A stretch of 64,000 nucleotides of DNA, from contig CDRNVI010000044.1 of NCBI GenBank assembly GCA_977017575.1, positions 1 through 64,000 of the forward strand. The letters run 5' to 3'. This DNA comes from Paramoeba atlantica. Its lineage: Eukaryota; Discosea. Positions 50,029 to 60,704 of this stretch are shown here, one piece after another (the stretch's first letter is position 1; every line of letters begins with the position of its first letter). The position numbers and the translations under genes are program-made. A model generated the notes under the pieces. The model did not search any database. It had not been told where the DNA came from and saw only the letters and a program-made list of their open reading frames with translations.

Positions 50029-50500
50029 CCTAAACCAAGGCTCGCGGATCCCGGCATGTTCGAAGGCTGAGGGTGCTGGTCTCGTCGACAGAGTCTATAC
50101 TCACGCCTAGTCCGTCAGGGCTAGGTACCCCAAGTGAGGTAGTACACGGGTAGTGAATCTCCTCCCCGTCGGCCAGCATCCTGTTTCGCGACCGTGTCGC
50201 TGTCGACACAGGCCCGCGCCTGCGCCCTCCCGTATAACAAGGGAAAGGTCCACAAGTCAGGCCGTGGAGAGGTCGAAAGACCCGGTCCGGAACGCGCGAA
50301 TGGTTGAGGAGCCGCCTGCAGGCCGGGTGAGGCGAAGCTGAGGGAGACCTTACCCCCCCTGAAAAGTTGAAAAGTTGGGTAGGGGAAAGCAGGAAAGTAG
50401 GGAGAAAGGTGGGAAAAGTATGTCAAGAGGTGAGAAAGAGGAGAAAGAGAGAGAAAAATTTTCTTTATTTGCATAAAAAAAAAAAAAAAAAAAAAAAAAA
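50029..50500 (+). repeat. 3'UTR, GA-rich tail and poly(A) of the subfamily-A fragment
   Basis: Same 3'UTR as element A (module, then GA-rich tail ending TTTATTTGCAT), with poly(A) 50475-50500. The module variant is CCTAGTCC-GTCA-GGGCTAGG. Confidence 0.88.
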
Positions 50501-51115
50501 CGACTTCTTGCTGGCTTGAACGTCACTTTAATGCGGTCGCAGGCACGTATGATGGTGCTACGATCCTCACCGACACCTGACCCAGCCCTGATAGGCTATG
50601 GCGATATGGAAGTGGTGTAGTTCCATCCTCTTTTGCATCCTCTGGTCCGGATGTTGGTCGTGTCGACAGAGTCTATACTCACGCCTAGCCCGCGAGGGCT
50701 AGGTACCCCAAGTGAGGTAGTACACGGGTAGTGAATCTCCTCCCCGTCGGCCAGCATCCTGTTTCGTGACCGTGTCGCTGTCGACACAGGCCCGCGCCTG
50801 CGCCCTCCCGTATAGCAAGGGAAGGGTTCACAAGTCAGGCCGTGGAGAGGTCGAAAGACCCGGTCCGGAACGCGCGAATGGATTGGGCATGGATTGCTTG
50901 TTTTAATTTTTACTGTTTTTCTTGTTTGTAGTATATACTTAGGGGAGACTAAATTGCTAGTTTTGGGCTGAGAAAAAAGGTACATCTGTGGACAGAAAAA
51001 GAATTGCTAATTTGATTGTTTGTTAAAAAAAAAAGAAAATACTTCTGTGGAAATAAAAGGAATTGCTAATTTGATTGCTTGTTTTAAATTCAAAAAAAAA
51101 AAAAAAAAAAAAAAA
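50501..51115 (+). pseudogene. 5'-truncated subfamily-C LINE (last 40 codons and 3'UTR)
   Basis: Starts at CGACTTCTTGCTGGCTTGAA, matching element C from about 47872. It encodes RLLAGLNVTLMRSQARMM to the stop at 50618-50620, then the same 3'UTR. Poly(A) 51092-51115 lies slightly upstream of the site used by element C. It is a direct repeat of element C's 3' end. Confidence 0.92.
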
Positions 51116-51332
51116 GGGACGGGGTCCTGGGGTTTGGTGGTTGTCCCTATAATTTTGGAAGGTTATAGATGTTAATCGGTTGACAAACTTTATCCTCACG
51201 CCTTGGTTTTCGAAAAAACAAGGTTCCCCAATGTGAGATAAAGGTGAGTAAAGTTTTCTTTACTCTGCGATTAGCGCCTTAATGTTTTTAACCGCGTCAT
51301 TGTTGACACGGCCAAAAAAAAAAAAAAAAAAA
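51116..51332 (+). repeat. Highly diverged class-1 3'UTR piece with conserved folding
   Basis: Primary sequence is mostly changed, but the order of elements matches the module: GTTGACAA, CCTCACGCC, hairpin CCTTGGTTTT-CG-AAAAAACAAGG (51201-51223), TTCCCCAA, then TTGTTGACACGG. Poly(A) 51314-51332. It probably belongs to an older class-1 subfamily not otherwise seen here. Confidence 0.65.
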
Positions 51333-51335
51333 TAG

Positions 51336-51373
51336 AACTTTAACGATAAAGATACAGTTTCTGTACCTTGTTG
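51336..51373 (+). other. Most complete spliced-leader-like sequence (38 nt)
   Basis: AACTTTAACG at its start, CTTGTTG at its end, and CAGTTTCTGTACC between. It follows poly(A) plus TAG and is joined to AATTATTTTC of element E. Kinetoplastid leaders are typically 39 nt and begin AACTAACG. Confidence 0.82.
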
Positions 51374-51419
51374 AATTATTTTCTTTATTTCATCTTTTCC
51401 AGGTACGCGGTTCTTTCTC

Positions 51420-54400
51420 ATGTCTGAAGACGATCTTCTCAAAGCCTCACCTCCGCCGATGGACGACGATTCATTTTTACAAGAGGAAGCAGTACACAAT
51501 AGAGGATCCTGGGACCAGTTTGCTGGAAACACACATCTCATTAAGCAACGGAGTACGTACAACGAATTGCTCTACACGACCCCTATTCCTGCGAACATTC
51601 CGGAAGAATGGAACATGAACGCCGCCTTGATCTCAACTGAGAACCAGACACGTGATACGGGACAGGTAGATAGTAGCGATGAGGAAACAAACCACTCACG
51701 AGTCATCAGATTACATCATGGACACCAAAAAACGCAATCTGATAGCAACACTATCACTAAAAAGTTTACTCGATGCCAACCATCTTCCACACCCCCAAGC
51801 GTCAAAGGGAATCGGGGAATCGTAAAGTCTCATCGAAAAGCGCGCGAACCAGCTACACCTCGAAAAGGGGAAGCGACGGAACATAACCCCGAAAACAACT
51901 CTCCACGCCAAATAGTACAAGGAACTTCCCTTGAAATCCCACCTTCGACGAGCGAAGCAGTTCTCACGTTTCCATCTTCCCAAAACCGTCCGACACAAAG
52001 GGAGTGCCCCGCAGAAAACTGTATTTGGAAAACTCGTGCCCATGGAGGTCAATGGCAGTCGTACTACAACCACGTTGCTTACCGACACGGAAATAACATA
52101 CCCAATGACTGGTGGACAAAGGAAGGACGATTTCTCTGCGACGCATGCGGTCGTCATTACGATATTAGCAAGAAAACTTCTCATTTGAATCATTGTAAAA
52201 TGCAATCTACACCACCCTCCTCGCAGCCGCCCTCACAACCACAGCAGCCTTCACAGCTGTCAGAGTCCGGGGAAGCCATGTACGATATACAAGGTACGCA
52301 TAGTCTACCGTCCCTAGAGGAAGTTTGCACGACTCAAATAAGCACGTGCAAGGATGTCCCACACCGATGTCGATATCTGTGGACCAGAATTTTTACCGCA
52401 GCCCTCTCCACCGCGGTAAACGAAAACTCACTGAGAGCCTGGACCCTTCTTGCCTTGCTTCCGAAATGCGTCCTACCAGCCCCGTACCGAGGAGGCCGCA
52501 AAGCTCACAAGTCCTATACCTCCTACATCTCAAAGCGAATGGAACTTTGGATACAAGGCCAATATACCACCCTATGGGCCCAAGCAAATTCGGAGCATGA
52601 CAGGAAGCGCTCAAAAGTGCCGAATAATGAGATTGAGGGTGAAGAAGACAAGGCTGCAATACGGGCTGAAATTCTGGTTCGCCAAGGAGAATTTTCCCGA
52701 GGCATGGCTGCCCTTACTGCAGCTCCACTTGCACCATACAGCGAGGAAACCCTGCTAAAGCTGCAGGAAAAACACCCTAGCCCCCATGGTAATCCCATCT
52801 CGTGCCCCCTGCCTCCCCTGGAAGAAGAAGCTTTAAAACTGGACGAATCCGAGGTGAGAAAAGCAGTAGATACCTTCCGTCGCGGATCCTCTGCTGGGAC
52901 TATGGGGCTCCGGCCTGAACACCTCCAAACAGCGCTTCAAGAGCATGTCGACCAGAATATGAATCCTCTTACGACGCTCACTTCCTTCGTAAACCATCTC
53001 CTAGCTGGCAAAGCCCCAGACGAAGTGCAACCTTTTTTTGCAGGGGCACGGCTATGCGCACTCGAAAAAGGGGAAGATGACGTGCGGCCTATCGCTGCGG
53101 GGGAAACCCTTAGACGCCTGGTGAGCAAGGCAGTGTGCCTTTCGATAAAAGAAAAAGCAGGATCCTTCTTTGGACGTCGTCAATACGGGGTCGCAGCGTC
53201 TGCTGGGGCGGAAAGAGTGATACACCTTTGTCGCCGTCTAATGAGAAATAATGAAGAAAATGAGAACATAACGTTCTGTAAGGTGGATCTTCGGAACGCC
53301 TTTAATAACGTGAGCCGACCCGTCTTCATCTTCCTCACACGAAAGCATTTCCCTGAACTATCCCCATGGGTAGAATGGTGTTATGCCAATCACAGCTGTC
53401 TCACATTCGGCAATGATTTTATCCCCTCGGCAGAAGGAGTGCAACAAGGAGACCCTCTGGGCCCACTCCTCTTCTCCTTGGTGTTAGCAGAGGTAACAGA
53501 AGAAATTGCATCAAATTCTAACCTACGAACACAATTATGGTATTTAGATGACGGTGTGCTTGTAGGTGGGCCCAAAGAAGTCCGTAAAGCCCTAGACGTC
53601 CTCGACGAGATAGGACCGAAGTGGGGACTCTTCCTGAATCTCTCCAAGTGCGAGATCATTACCCCCCCAGCATCAGCTCATACCTCCGTTTTCTTTCCTG
53701 ACATCCCCAGTGATAAAATACGGTACGACGGGAACTTCGACATTCTTGGAAGCCCAATAGGCTCTGCGGAACACTGTGCGGAGTTTCTCATGACACACGC
53801 GATTGAACCAGCCCGCGAAACATTAGAAGCTACTGCTGTGTTAGAAGATCCCCAAATAGCTCTCGCACTAATACGGCAATGTTCGGGGTTTTGTCAGATG
53901 GTGTACGCACTGCGCACCACTCCTCCCCAAGCCCTTGGAGAATTATGCCAAAAACTTGACTCTCATCTAGTCCAGGCCGTGGAGCACGCAATTTCTCCCT
54001 TAGGCGTCGCCGCTCGCGACCAAATACAACGACCAAAACGCCACGGCGGGTTCGGACTTCGCTCATCAATTCTCCACCAGTCAGCAGCCTACGTTTCTTC
54101 CGTCGCGCACGCCGCTAGCTTGGACAACTGGGACCCCACAGAAGCTGAGGGATTTTCCAGCTCAGCACATGACATAAATGACAAAGTTGGGACTGATCTG
54201 GTTGATCCATACACTGGACGCATTACCAAACCTAGTGTGCCTGGTGAATATCATGCAAATCGGAGCATCCTTTCCCGCCCAGCGAAAAGAAAACTCGCAC
54301 AATCCCTCAATCACGCCCTTCTCCCGGTCTCGACGGATCAGGAAAAGATCATCCCGAGGCAAAAACATCTCAGCCAAGCTATCTCGGATAGGGAATTTCA

Positions 54401-55220
54401 AACGGCATATTCAAAGGCAGACGCAAGAACGCGGGCGCGATGGATCTCGCAGTCCGGAAAAGGGGCCGGAAACTGGGCTTTCGCAACTCCCTCCAAGACC
54501 AGAGGCTACGCTTTCACCCACACGGAGTTTCGTACCCTAACACGCTGGTGGCTAGGCATGGACGTCTTCCCCGAAGATCGGCCTTGCCCAGCTGACGGGT
54601 GCACCCTTCCCTTGCTCAAGAATGGAGAGCACGCTTTGCTCTGCAAGAACGGCCATGGTATCATCTCACGGCACAACGCTCTGGCCCAACAATTTACATC
54701 GTTCTGCAGCAGAGCCTTCCTGGCGCCACAGAGAGAGAAGAGTTTGGGAAATCGGGGTCCTGGGGGGGCTCTCACGAGACCAGCAGACGTATTTCTGCCA
54801 ACTGCCTCCATCGCCAAAGGATCTTTAGCGCAAGGCATGGTCCTAGATTTTGCGGTCACTCACGCACAGCAAACAAAGTATTTGGACTCAGTCCACAATG
54901 CTAGCTGGGTGACCCCGGGGTCTTTTGCCGAGCACTTCGCGGAGACCAAGGCGCGACAGCGACAAGAAGCAGAAAAAGCAGGACACCTCTTCACAGCGAT
55001 GGTGGTGGAATCCTTTGGTTCCTGGAGCGAGAGTGCGCTAGCGTTACTCCGGGACATCGGAACCCAACGGGCGAATGCATCCAAAGGGCTCCTTTCACGA
55101 GACCAAGCGCGAAACGATCTCCTAACAGATCTGAACGTGACGCTAATGCGTTCTCAAGCCAGGATGATGGTTTCGCGCATCCGCGTAGAGGACCCAGCGG
55201 ATCCTTTGGTAGAGGCTTAA
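51420..55220 (+). CDS. Class-1 LINE protein E: zinc fingers, reverse transcriptase, REL endonuclease
   Basis: 1266 codons, intact. N-terminal block RGSWDQFAGNTHL...STYNELLYTTPIP. Zinc fingers: CPAENCIWKTRAHGGQWQ with HVAYRHG, then CDACGRHY. RT: CKVDLRNAFNNVSR, GVQQGDPLGPLLFSLV, YLDD with Tyr about 708. Knuckle CPADGCTLPLLKNGEHALLC. REL-endo RPADVF...VLDFAVTHAQQTKY. It ends VEDPADPLVEA. The truncated minus-strand copy at 3375-5425 is its closest relative. ATG 51420 is the first ATG after the leader. It is predicted to bind its own 3'UTR module and prime cDNA at a nicked target, as REL-endo LINEs do. Confidence 0.95.
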   Translation: MSEDDLLKASPPPMDDDSFLQEEAVHNRGSWDQFAGNTHLIKQRSTYNELLYTTPIPANIPEEWNMNAALISTENQTRDTGQVDSSDEETNHSRVIRLHHGHQKTQSDSNTITKKFTRCQPSSTPPSVKGNRGIVKSHRKAREPATPRKGEATEHNPENNSPRQIVQGTSLEIPPSTSEAVLTFPSSQNRPTQRECPAENCIWKTRAHGGQWQSYYNHVAYRHGNNIPNDWWTKEGRFLCDACGRHYDISKKTSHLNHCKMQSTPPSSQPPSQPQQPSQLSESGEAMYDIQGTHSLPSLEEVCTTQISTCKDVPHRCRYLWTRIFTAALSTAVNENSLRAWTLLALLPKCVLPAPYRGGRKAHKSYTSYISKRMELWIQGQYTTLWAQANSEHDRKRSKVPNNEIEGEEDKAAIRAEILVRQGEFSRGMAALTAAPLAPYSEETLLKLQEKHPSPHGNPISCPLPPLEEEALKLDESEVRKAVDTFRRGSSAGTMGLRPEHLQTALQEHVDQNMNPLTTLTSFVNHLLAGKAPDEVQPFFAGARLCALEKGEDDVRPIAAGETLRRLVSKAVCLSIKEKAGSFFGRRQYGVAASAGAERVIHLCRRLMRNNEENENITFCKVDLRNAFNNVSRPVFIFLTRKHFPELSPWVEWCYANHSCLTFGNDFIPSAEGVQQGDPLGPLLFSLVLAEVTEEIASNSNLRTQLWYLDDGVLVGGPKEVRKALDVLDEIGPKWGLFLNLSKCEIITPPASAHTSVFFPDIPSDKIRYDGNFDILGSPIGSAEHCAEFLMTHAIEPARETLEATAVLEDPQIALALIRQCSGFCQMVYALRTTPPQALGELCQKLDSHLVQAVEHAISPLGVAARDQIQRPKRHGGFGLRSSILHQSAAYVSSVAHAASLDNWDPTEAEGFSSSAHDINDKVGTDLVDPYTGRITKPSVPGEYHANRSILSRPAKRKLAQSLNHALLPVSTDQEKIIPRQKHLSQAISDREFQTAYSKADARTRARWISQSGKGAGNWAFATPSKTRGYAFTHTEFRTLTRWWLGMDVFPEDRPCPADGCTLPLLKNGEHALLCKNGHGIISRHNALAQQFTSFCSRAFLAPQREKSLGNRGPGGALTRPADVFLPTASIAKGSLAQGMVLDFAVTHAQQTKYLDSVHNASWVTPGSFAEHFAETKARQRQEAEKAGHLFTAMVVESFGSWSESALALLRDIGTQRANASKGLLSRDQARNDLLTDLNVTLMRSQARMMVSRIRVEDPADPLVEA

Positions 55221-55273
55221 GCCTCTACTGACAGTCCAGTTTCAGCACGAAGACGCCATAATATCCAGGACGG

Positions 55274-55413
55274 GTGCTGGCCGGGTCGACAGAGACTATG
55301 CTCACGCCTAGCCCGCGAGGGCTAGGTACCCCAAGTGAGGTAGTGCACGGGCAGTGAATCTCCTCCCCGTCGGCCAGCATCCTGTTTCGCGACCGTGTCG
55401 CTGTCGACACAGG
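55274..55413 (+). promoter_or_regulatory. Structured 3'UTR RNA domain of element E
   Basis: Closing stem GCTGGCCG with CGGCCAGC: a full C-G pair replaces the U-G pair seen in B and C. Inner GCGA-loop hairpin and 3' hairpin conserved. Confidence 0.7.
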
Positions 55414-55697
55414 CCCGCGCCTGCGCCCTCCCACATAACAAGGGAAGGGTTCACAAGTCAGGCCGTGGAGAGGTCGAAAGACCCGGTCCGGAACGCGCGA
55501 ATGGATTGGGTCTGGATTGCTTGTTTTAGTTTTTACTGTGTCTTGTTTGTCGTATATACTTAGGGGAGATTGAATTGCTAGTTTTGGGCTGAGAAAAAAG
55601 AAAAAGAAAATATACTTCTGTGGAAATAAAAAGAATTGCTAATTTGATTGCTTGTTTTAAATTCATATACCCCCCTAAAAAAAAAAAAAAAAAAAAT

Positions 55698-55706
55698 AGA
55701 ATATAT
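55698..55706. repeat. TAGAATATA between two opposed poly(A) tails
   Basis: Nine bases separate the poly(A) of element E (plus, ending 55697) from the poly(A) of a minus-strand fragment (T run 55707-55724). They equal the start of the 40-nt junction sequence. Confidence 0.8.
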
Positions 55707-56366
55707 TTTTTTTTTTTTTTTTTTGCGATTAATAAGGGGGGAGAAGTATGAAACGCGGCATTGCCTCTATATTACCCAATACATGAACCATGAAGGTCCA
55801 TTGGGGGGGGTATATGATTTGTAAACAAGCAATCAAATTAGCAATTTCACATGTTGTAGCCCAAAACTAGTAATTCAACCTGCCTTAAGTTATTTATGAT
55901 TCTGATAACAATAATAATAAAAAAGGAAGCAATCCACGCCCAATCCATCCGCGCGTTCCGGACCGGGTCTTTCGACCTCACCACGGCCTGACTTGTGGAC
56001 CCTTCCCTTGTTATATGGGAGGGCGCAGGCGCGGGCTTGTGTCGACAGCGACACGGTCGCGAAACAGGAAGCTGGTCGACGGGGAGGAGATTCACTACCC
56101 GTGTACTACCTCACTTGGGGTACCTAGCCCTCGGCGAGCTAGGCGTGAGCATAGACTCTGTCGACTCGACCAGCTTCCAGATCAGTTGTTTGCGAGGGCG
56201 CTAACGTGGGCCTGTGCCGACAACGGTGTGGTTAGGAAACGATTATCCCACGAGGGCTACTTACTCCGTTACCAAGCTATTGCTCGATCAGCGGAGTGGG
56301 AAGGTCGTCTACCGGCATTCTTGATATCATCATACGTGCCTGGCGACGCATCAGCGTTATGTTCAA
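55707..56366 (-). pseudogene. 5'-truncated class-1 LINE (last 30 codons, 3'UTR, poly(A))
   Basis: T run 55707-55724 is the poly(A). The sense frame 56366-56277 encodes LNITLMRRQARMMISRMPVD to a stop. The 3'UTR carries the module with the changed closing stem GGAAGCTGGTCGA/TCGACCAGCTTCC (56178-56166 with 56079-56067) and a distinct tail (CAATCAAATTAGCAATTTCAC on plus), shared with element D and with 61766-62000. Its 5' end is fused without poly(A) to the tail of element D. Confidence 0.85.
56036..56178 (-). promoter_or_regulatory. Structured 3'UTR RNA domain, covarying variant
   Basis: 13-bp perfect closing stem GGAAGCTGGTCGA/TCGACCAGCTTCC. Inner hairpin CCTAGCTC-GCCGA-GGGCTAGG. Both differ from other copies on both strands of the stem. 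Confidence 0.7.
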
Positions 56367-56533
56367 GGGGGAGAAGTATGAAACGCGGCATTGCCTCTAT
56401 ATTACCCAATACATGAACCATGAAGGTCCATTGGGGGGGGGTATATGATTTGTAAACAAGCAATCAAATTAGCAATTTCACATGTTGTAGCCCAAAACTA
56501 GTAATTCAACCTGCCTTAAGTTATTTATGATTC

Positions 56534-59500
56534 AAGTCTGTGACGAGCTGTAGCGTAGCTGCTCCGTCACTGAGAATGCCGTTGGACGCTTTGGCCCGAC
56601 GTTCTCCTACTTTCCGAAGTACTGCTAAGGCACTAGAGCTCCAAGAGCCGTAGCTCTCTACGACCATTGCTGTGAAGTCGCTTCCCGCCGACTCAGATTC
56701 ACGGCGCTGTCGAGCTTTCTGGTCGGAGGCGTAGTGCTCAGCGAAAGACCCCGCGGCCACCCAGCTAGCATTTCTGACTGTGTCCGTGTATTTTGATTGC
56801 TGGGCGTGAGTGACCGCGAAGTCAAGCACTATAGGTTTTCCGAGGAAGAGGCTCGGCATGAAGACGTCCCCCGGTCTGGTCAAGGCACCCCCTGGGCCCC
56901 TATTCCCGAGGCTTTTCTCGCGCTGGGGTGCTAGGTGGGCCTGGCTGCAGGTGGCAGCAAACTGATCGACTAACGAGTGGTGTCGCCGGATGATACCTTC
57001 CCCATGCTTACACGTGAGAGCATGGTCTCCGTGTATGTCAAGGGGGAGCGTGCAGTTCTCCCTGGGGCATTTTGATTCTTCCCCGTAGACTGGTACCCCC
57101 AACCACCAGCGGGACAAGGTACGGAATTCTGTTGGGGTGAAGGCGTGACCGGTGTCTTTGGATGGCGTTACGAAAGCCCAGCTATTGGCCCCTTTCCCGC
57201 TCTGGGAGACCCAACGTGCGCGAGTCCTGGCGTCAGCCTTTTCATAAGCTCGCGAAAATTCCGTAGCCGAAATCGCGTGGCTTATGTCCCTTTGGCGGGG
57301 GATACCCTTTTTCGCCCAGTCCGGCAGCTTCGCGTCAAAGCAATCCTCCGTTGCATACAATGGGCATGACGTAGGGGGGAGATCATCGGGTGACAAGGGG
57401 GGGCGATCGTGTGGAAGGGAAGGGGGATTCGCAGATGAAGTAGGATCATGGGTATCCGGCTGGCGTGGGCGCTTTGCGGGGCGATGCCTCGGAGGAAATT
57501 CTTCGCATTTGTGGTGCGGGATAGTGCACACACGGCCACTTGAGTTGAGAAGCTTGGTGCCAACCTTCGCGTTTATGTCGTCAATAGATGATAGAAAGCC
57601 TTCTACTTCGGATGGATCCCAAGAGTCCATGTCTGCTGCAAAAGCAACCGAGGAAACGTAGGCTGAGGTTGCGTGAAAGGATGCTGACCGTAACCCGAAT
57701 CCTCCGTGTTTTTTCAGGCGCTGAATTTGGGACCGTGCAGAGGGAGGCAAGGGGCATAAACATGACTCTACCGCGTGCATGAGAAAATCATCCAGACGCT
57801 CGCATAAAAGTGTAAGTGATTGTGGTGGGGTCGTGCGGAGAGCGTGGACCATTTTGCAGAACCCGGCGCATTGCCGAATAAGCGCCATTGAAACCTGTGG
57901 GTCTTTGATTCTAGTTATAGCTTCTAACGCCGTTTCTGCTGGTTCAATGGCGTGCGTTGTCAGGTATTCGGAGCAATACTCTGGGGATCCAATCGGACTT
58001 CCTAGAACGCTAAAGTCGCCACGTACGTTGATTTTGGTGTCCGGTATGTCGGGAAACAAATTTGTCACGTTAGCCGAGGCAGGGGAGGTAATGATTTCAC
58101 ACTTCGACATGTTCAAGTGCAAGCCCCAGCGAGGGCCTACCCTGGCGATCGTGTCCAGTGCATTTCTGGTGTCTTGGGCCTTGCCTATGAGAACCCCGTC
58201 GTCAAGGTACCATAATTGTAGGTCCAAGTCGGCCTGGTGATTGATTTCGTTTGCTAATTCCAGGGCGACCAGGGAGAAGAAAAGAGGTCCGAGGGGGTCC
58301 CCTTGTTGGACACCTTCGTCCGATAGGAGCGTGTGGGTTCGGTAAGTGCACTAGTGGTGGTACAATGCACTAGTGGTGGTATAGCACCAGCTTGCCCATG
58401 GGAATAATTCTGGGAAGTGCTCGCTTACAAGCTTCAGGAAGGCGGTTCTGCTAACGTTGTTAAAGGCGTTTCTGAGGTCTACTTTGCAAAGAACAAAGTC
58501 AGGGTTATCAGTGTGGATGGCCATGGCTTGTCGACAAGTGTGGATTATGCGTTCAGCTCCGACTGGTGTCGCCACTCCGAACTGTAGCCCTGCGAATATG
58601 CCGCTTGCCTTGGCTTTAACTACGTTGCACGCAGTTTTGCTGACCAATCGACGAATAGTTTCCCCCGCAGCTATGGGTCGGACGTCGTTTTCGCCCTTTT
58701 CTAAGGCGCAAAGTCTGGCTCCGGCGAAATACGGTTGAACCTCTAGAGGGGCTTTACCGGCTAGAAGGTGATTTACGAGGTTTGTAATAGCTTTGAGAGG
58801 TTTCGTAGTGTTGTCTACCTGCGCTAGGAGTGCCACTTGTAGGTGTTCTGGGCGTAGGCCCATGGTTCCGGCGGAGGAGCCTCGGTGAAAGCTTTTGATG
58901 GTTTTCGCGACTGTCGCTTCATCTACCTGTAAGGGCGCTGTTGGTGGGGGGGTGTAATCGATGGCGTCGCTGTCTGAAAGGCGGCACGGGTGTTTGTTCT
59001 GAAGCTTGATATACGTTTCTTCGTCGTCAGGAGCCATTGGGTCAGCCGTGAGTGCTGCCATTCCTCTTGAGTACTCGCCTTGTCGAACCAGCAATTCTGA
59101 CCGGATGGCAGCTTTTTCCTCCTCATCGTGAACTATGTTAGGGGTTGCGGATTGCTTTTTGAGGGCGTTGTTTACTGTATCATTCCACAAAGGTACGTAA
59201 TCTTGCGCCAGCCATCGGTTCATGCACTTTTCGACGAATGATGCGTATGTTGTGTGATTCTTGCGTCCTCCTCGGTGCGGAGCTGGTAGGAGACACTTCG
59301 GGAGCATAGCGAATAACGTCCACGCGGCGGGGGAGTTTTCCTTGACTGCCTTTTCGGCCGTTTTTGTTAAGATTTCTCCCCAAAGATGACGGCATCGGGC
59401 GGGGACGTCTTTGCAAGTGCTCAATTGTGTCTGAGAAATAGAGGCCAACGAGGGAAGCTCGGGTTGATGCATCTGAGTTGTGGGGGGGTGGCTTTCGTCG

Positions 59501-60333
59501 CTTGGGTGTGACATGTGTTATGGGCTTTGAGGGGTTGTCATCTTTCCCTTGCAGGACTGTGGGTGTGTTTCCCTTTTATTGACATCGTAAGAGCGCCCGC
59601 ATGCAGCACACAGGAATCTACCTTCTGTAGCCCACCAGGCGGCAGGGATGCTGATACCGTGGCGACAGGCGACGTGGTTATAAAACGCTTGCCACGATAC
59701 CCCGTGCGCCGGGCTCCGCCAAGTGCATCCCATCGCGGGGCATTCTCGGAATTCTTCTCTGTTTTGTGTAACTTCGGTGGCTGAGTCCTTGGCCTCAGCT
59801 AGGAGAGGTGAGGGAGGGTTTTTCTCTGTCGCCGGTATTCGTTTAGAATGCCTCGTGTCTGTCTTCGTGGGTCCTTTCGAGGGAGAAACGTTGTGTAGCA
59901 GACGGGGAGAGACGTCCTGTACTACGGCATTAAGCTTCAGTGTTTTGTCGGGGGTCCGAGATGCAGGTGCGTTCTCATGAGTTGTGCTCTGCCGTCTTAC
60001 CCCACAGTGTTGCATTTCCTCGTTTTCTGCCTCAGTATGGCCCGTGTCTGGAGTTTCCCTCTCCTGTGCAATTTGGCGTGCGTGATCCATCCATTCCGCG
60101 GGAATATCCATGGGGATCGGCGTGGTATAAAGTTGCTCGTTGTATGTACTTGCAGTGGAGATCAAGTGTTTGTTCCCCTCAAACTGGTCCCAACTGCCGA
60201 GTCGGTGGGAACGCTCTTCATCGGTGAAAGTGCCTTCGCTGAGCTTACCTTCGTTTGTGTTAGTCAATATGTGGGGTGAAGGTGGATTTTTGTCTAGGCT
60301 TGCGCGAGATCGAAGACTTTGATCGCTTTTCAT
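56534..60333 (-). pseudogene. Class-1 LINE protein D (interrupted)
   Basis: Starts MKSDQSLRSRASLDKN at 60333. N-terminal block LGSWDQFEGNKHLISTASTY and ETPDTGHTEAENEEMQHC. Zinc fingers CPAMGCTWRSPAHGVSWQ and CAACGRSY. An in-frame TAA at 59518-59520 divides the zinc-finger part from the rest. The frame is broken again near 58350, where TGCACTAGTGGTGGTA (plus strand) is directly duplicated, just before GVQQGDPLGPLFFSLV. Downstream the frame is intact: LQLWYLDDGV, knuckle CPRENCTLPLDIHGDHALTC, RPGDVF...VLDFAVTH. The last codons are deleted at 56533. It resembles B and E in the RT. Not functional as it stands. Confidence 0.9.
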
Positions 60334-60383
60334 GGGGAAGGACGCTAATCCCCGGGGAGTAACTAAAGAAAGGAAAAATAATT

Positions 60384-60418
60384 CAACAAGGTACAGAAAC
60401 TGTATCTTTATCGTTAAA
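60384..60418 (-). other. Spliced-leader-like sequence at the 5' end of element D
   Basis: Sense TTTAACG...CTTGTTG joined to AATTATTTTTCC. On its far side the plus strand reads A(n) then the 40-nt junction sequence. Confidence 0.8.
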
Positions 60419-60426
60419 AAAAAAAA

Positions 60427-60466
60427 TAGAATATATTTTAGAAGAAAGAATTTTTCAGTCTTGAAC
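60427..60466 (+). repeat. 40-nt junction sequence, second context
   Basis: Same 40 nt as 22148-22187 (TAGAATATATTTTAG...TCAGTCTTGAAC), again right after an A run. The bases that follow (GTTTGAGG) differ completely from those in the spacers. Confidence 0.88.
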
Positions 60467-60474
60467 GTTTGAGG

Positions 60475-60527
60475 TTGTCTTAATAAAAAGTGTTGTCTTA
60501 ATATAAAGTGTTGTCTTAATAAAAAGT
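60475..60527. repeat. 18-bp tandem repeat, three units
   Basis: TTGTCTTAATAAAAAGTG repeated three times with one base change. A near-identical unit is tandem at 62030-62092. Confidence 0.88.
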
Positions 60528-60704
60528 ACCCAACTATCCAAGAACTATCCATTAAGATTTTCTTTTTCTTTTTCTTTTTCTCTTTATGATGATGAAATAT
60601 GGACTTTATATATTTTGTTTTGTAATTTTATCGCTTCAAAAAAAGTCTAATGTTTTTATGTACGTTTCGAACTTTCCACCACTTAAAACCCTTCACCCTA
60701 CTTC

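Larger units (their letters stand above)
51336..55697 (+). mobile_element. Full-length class-1 LINE, subfamily E
   Basis: Leader, 46-nt 5'UTR (with TTTCATCTTTTCCAG, a splice-acceptor-like tract), ORF 51420-55220, 3'UTR module, tail ending CATATACCCCCCT, poly(A) 55677-55697. Confidence 0.9.
56367..60418 (-). mobile_element. Class-1 LINE, subfamily D, with interrupted ORF and deleted 3' module
   Basis: Leader 60418-60384, 5'UTR with CCTTTCTTTAG, ORF from ATG 60333, then a deletion at about 56533 that joins codon ...QLVTDL to the terminal tail (56533-56367), removing the end of the ORF and the structured module. There is no poly(A) at its 3' end. Confidence 0.85.

Noticed and set aside
51336-51400. 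SL RNA gene
   Set aside because: The leader is never followed by a GT splice donor or an snRNA-like intron with a T-run terminator. It is followed by element 5'UTR and ORF.
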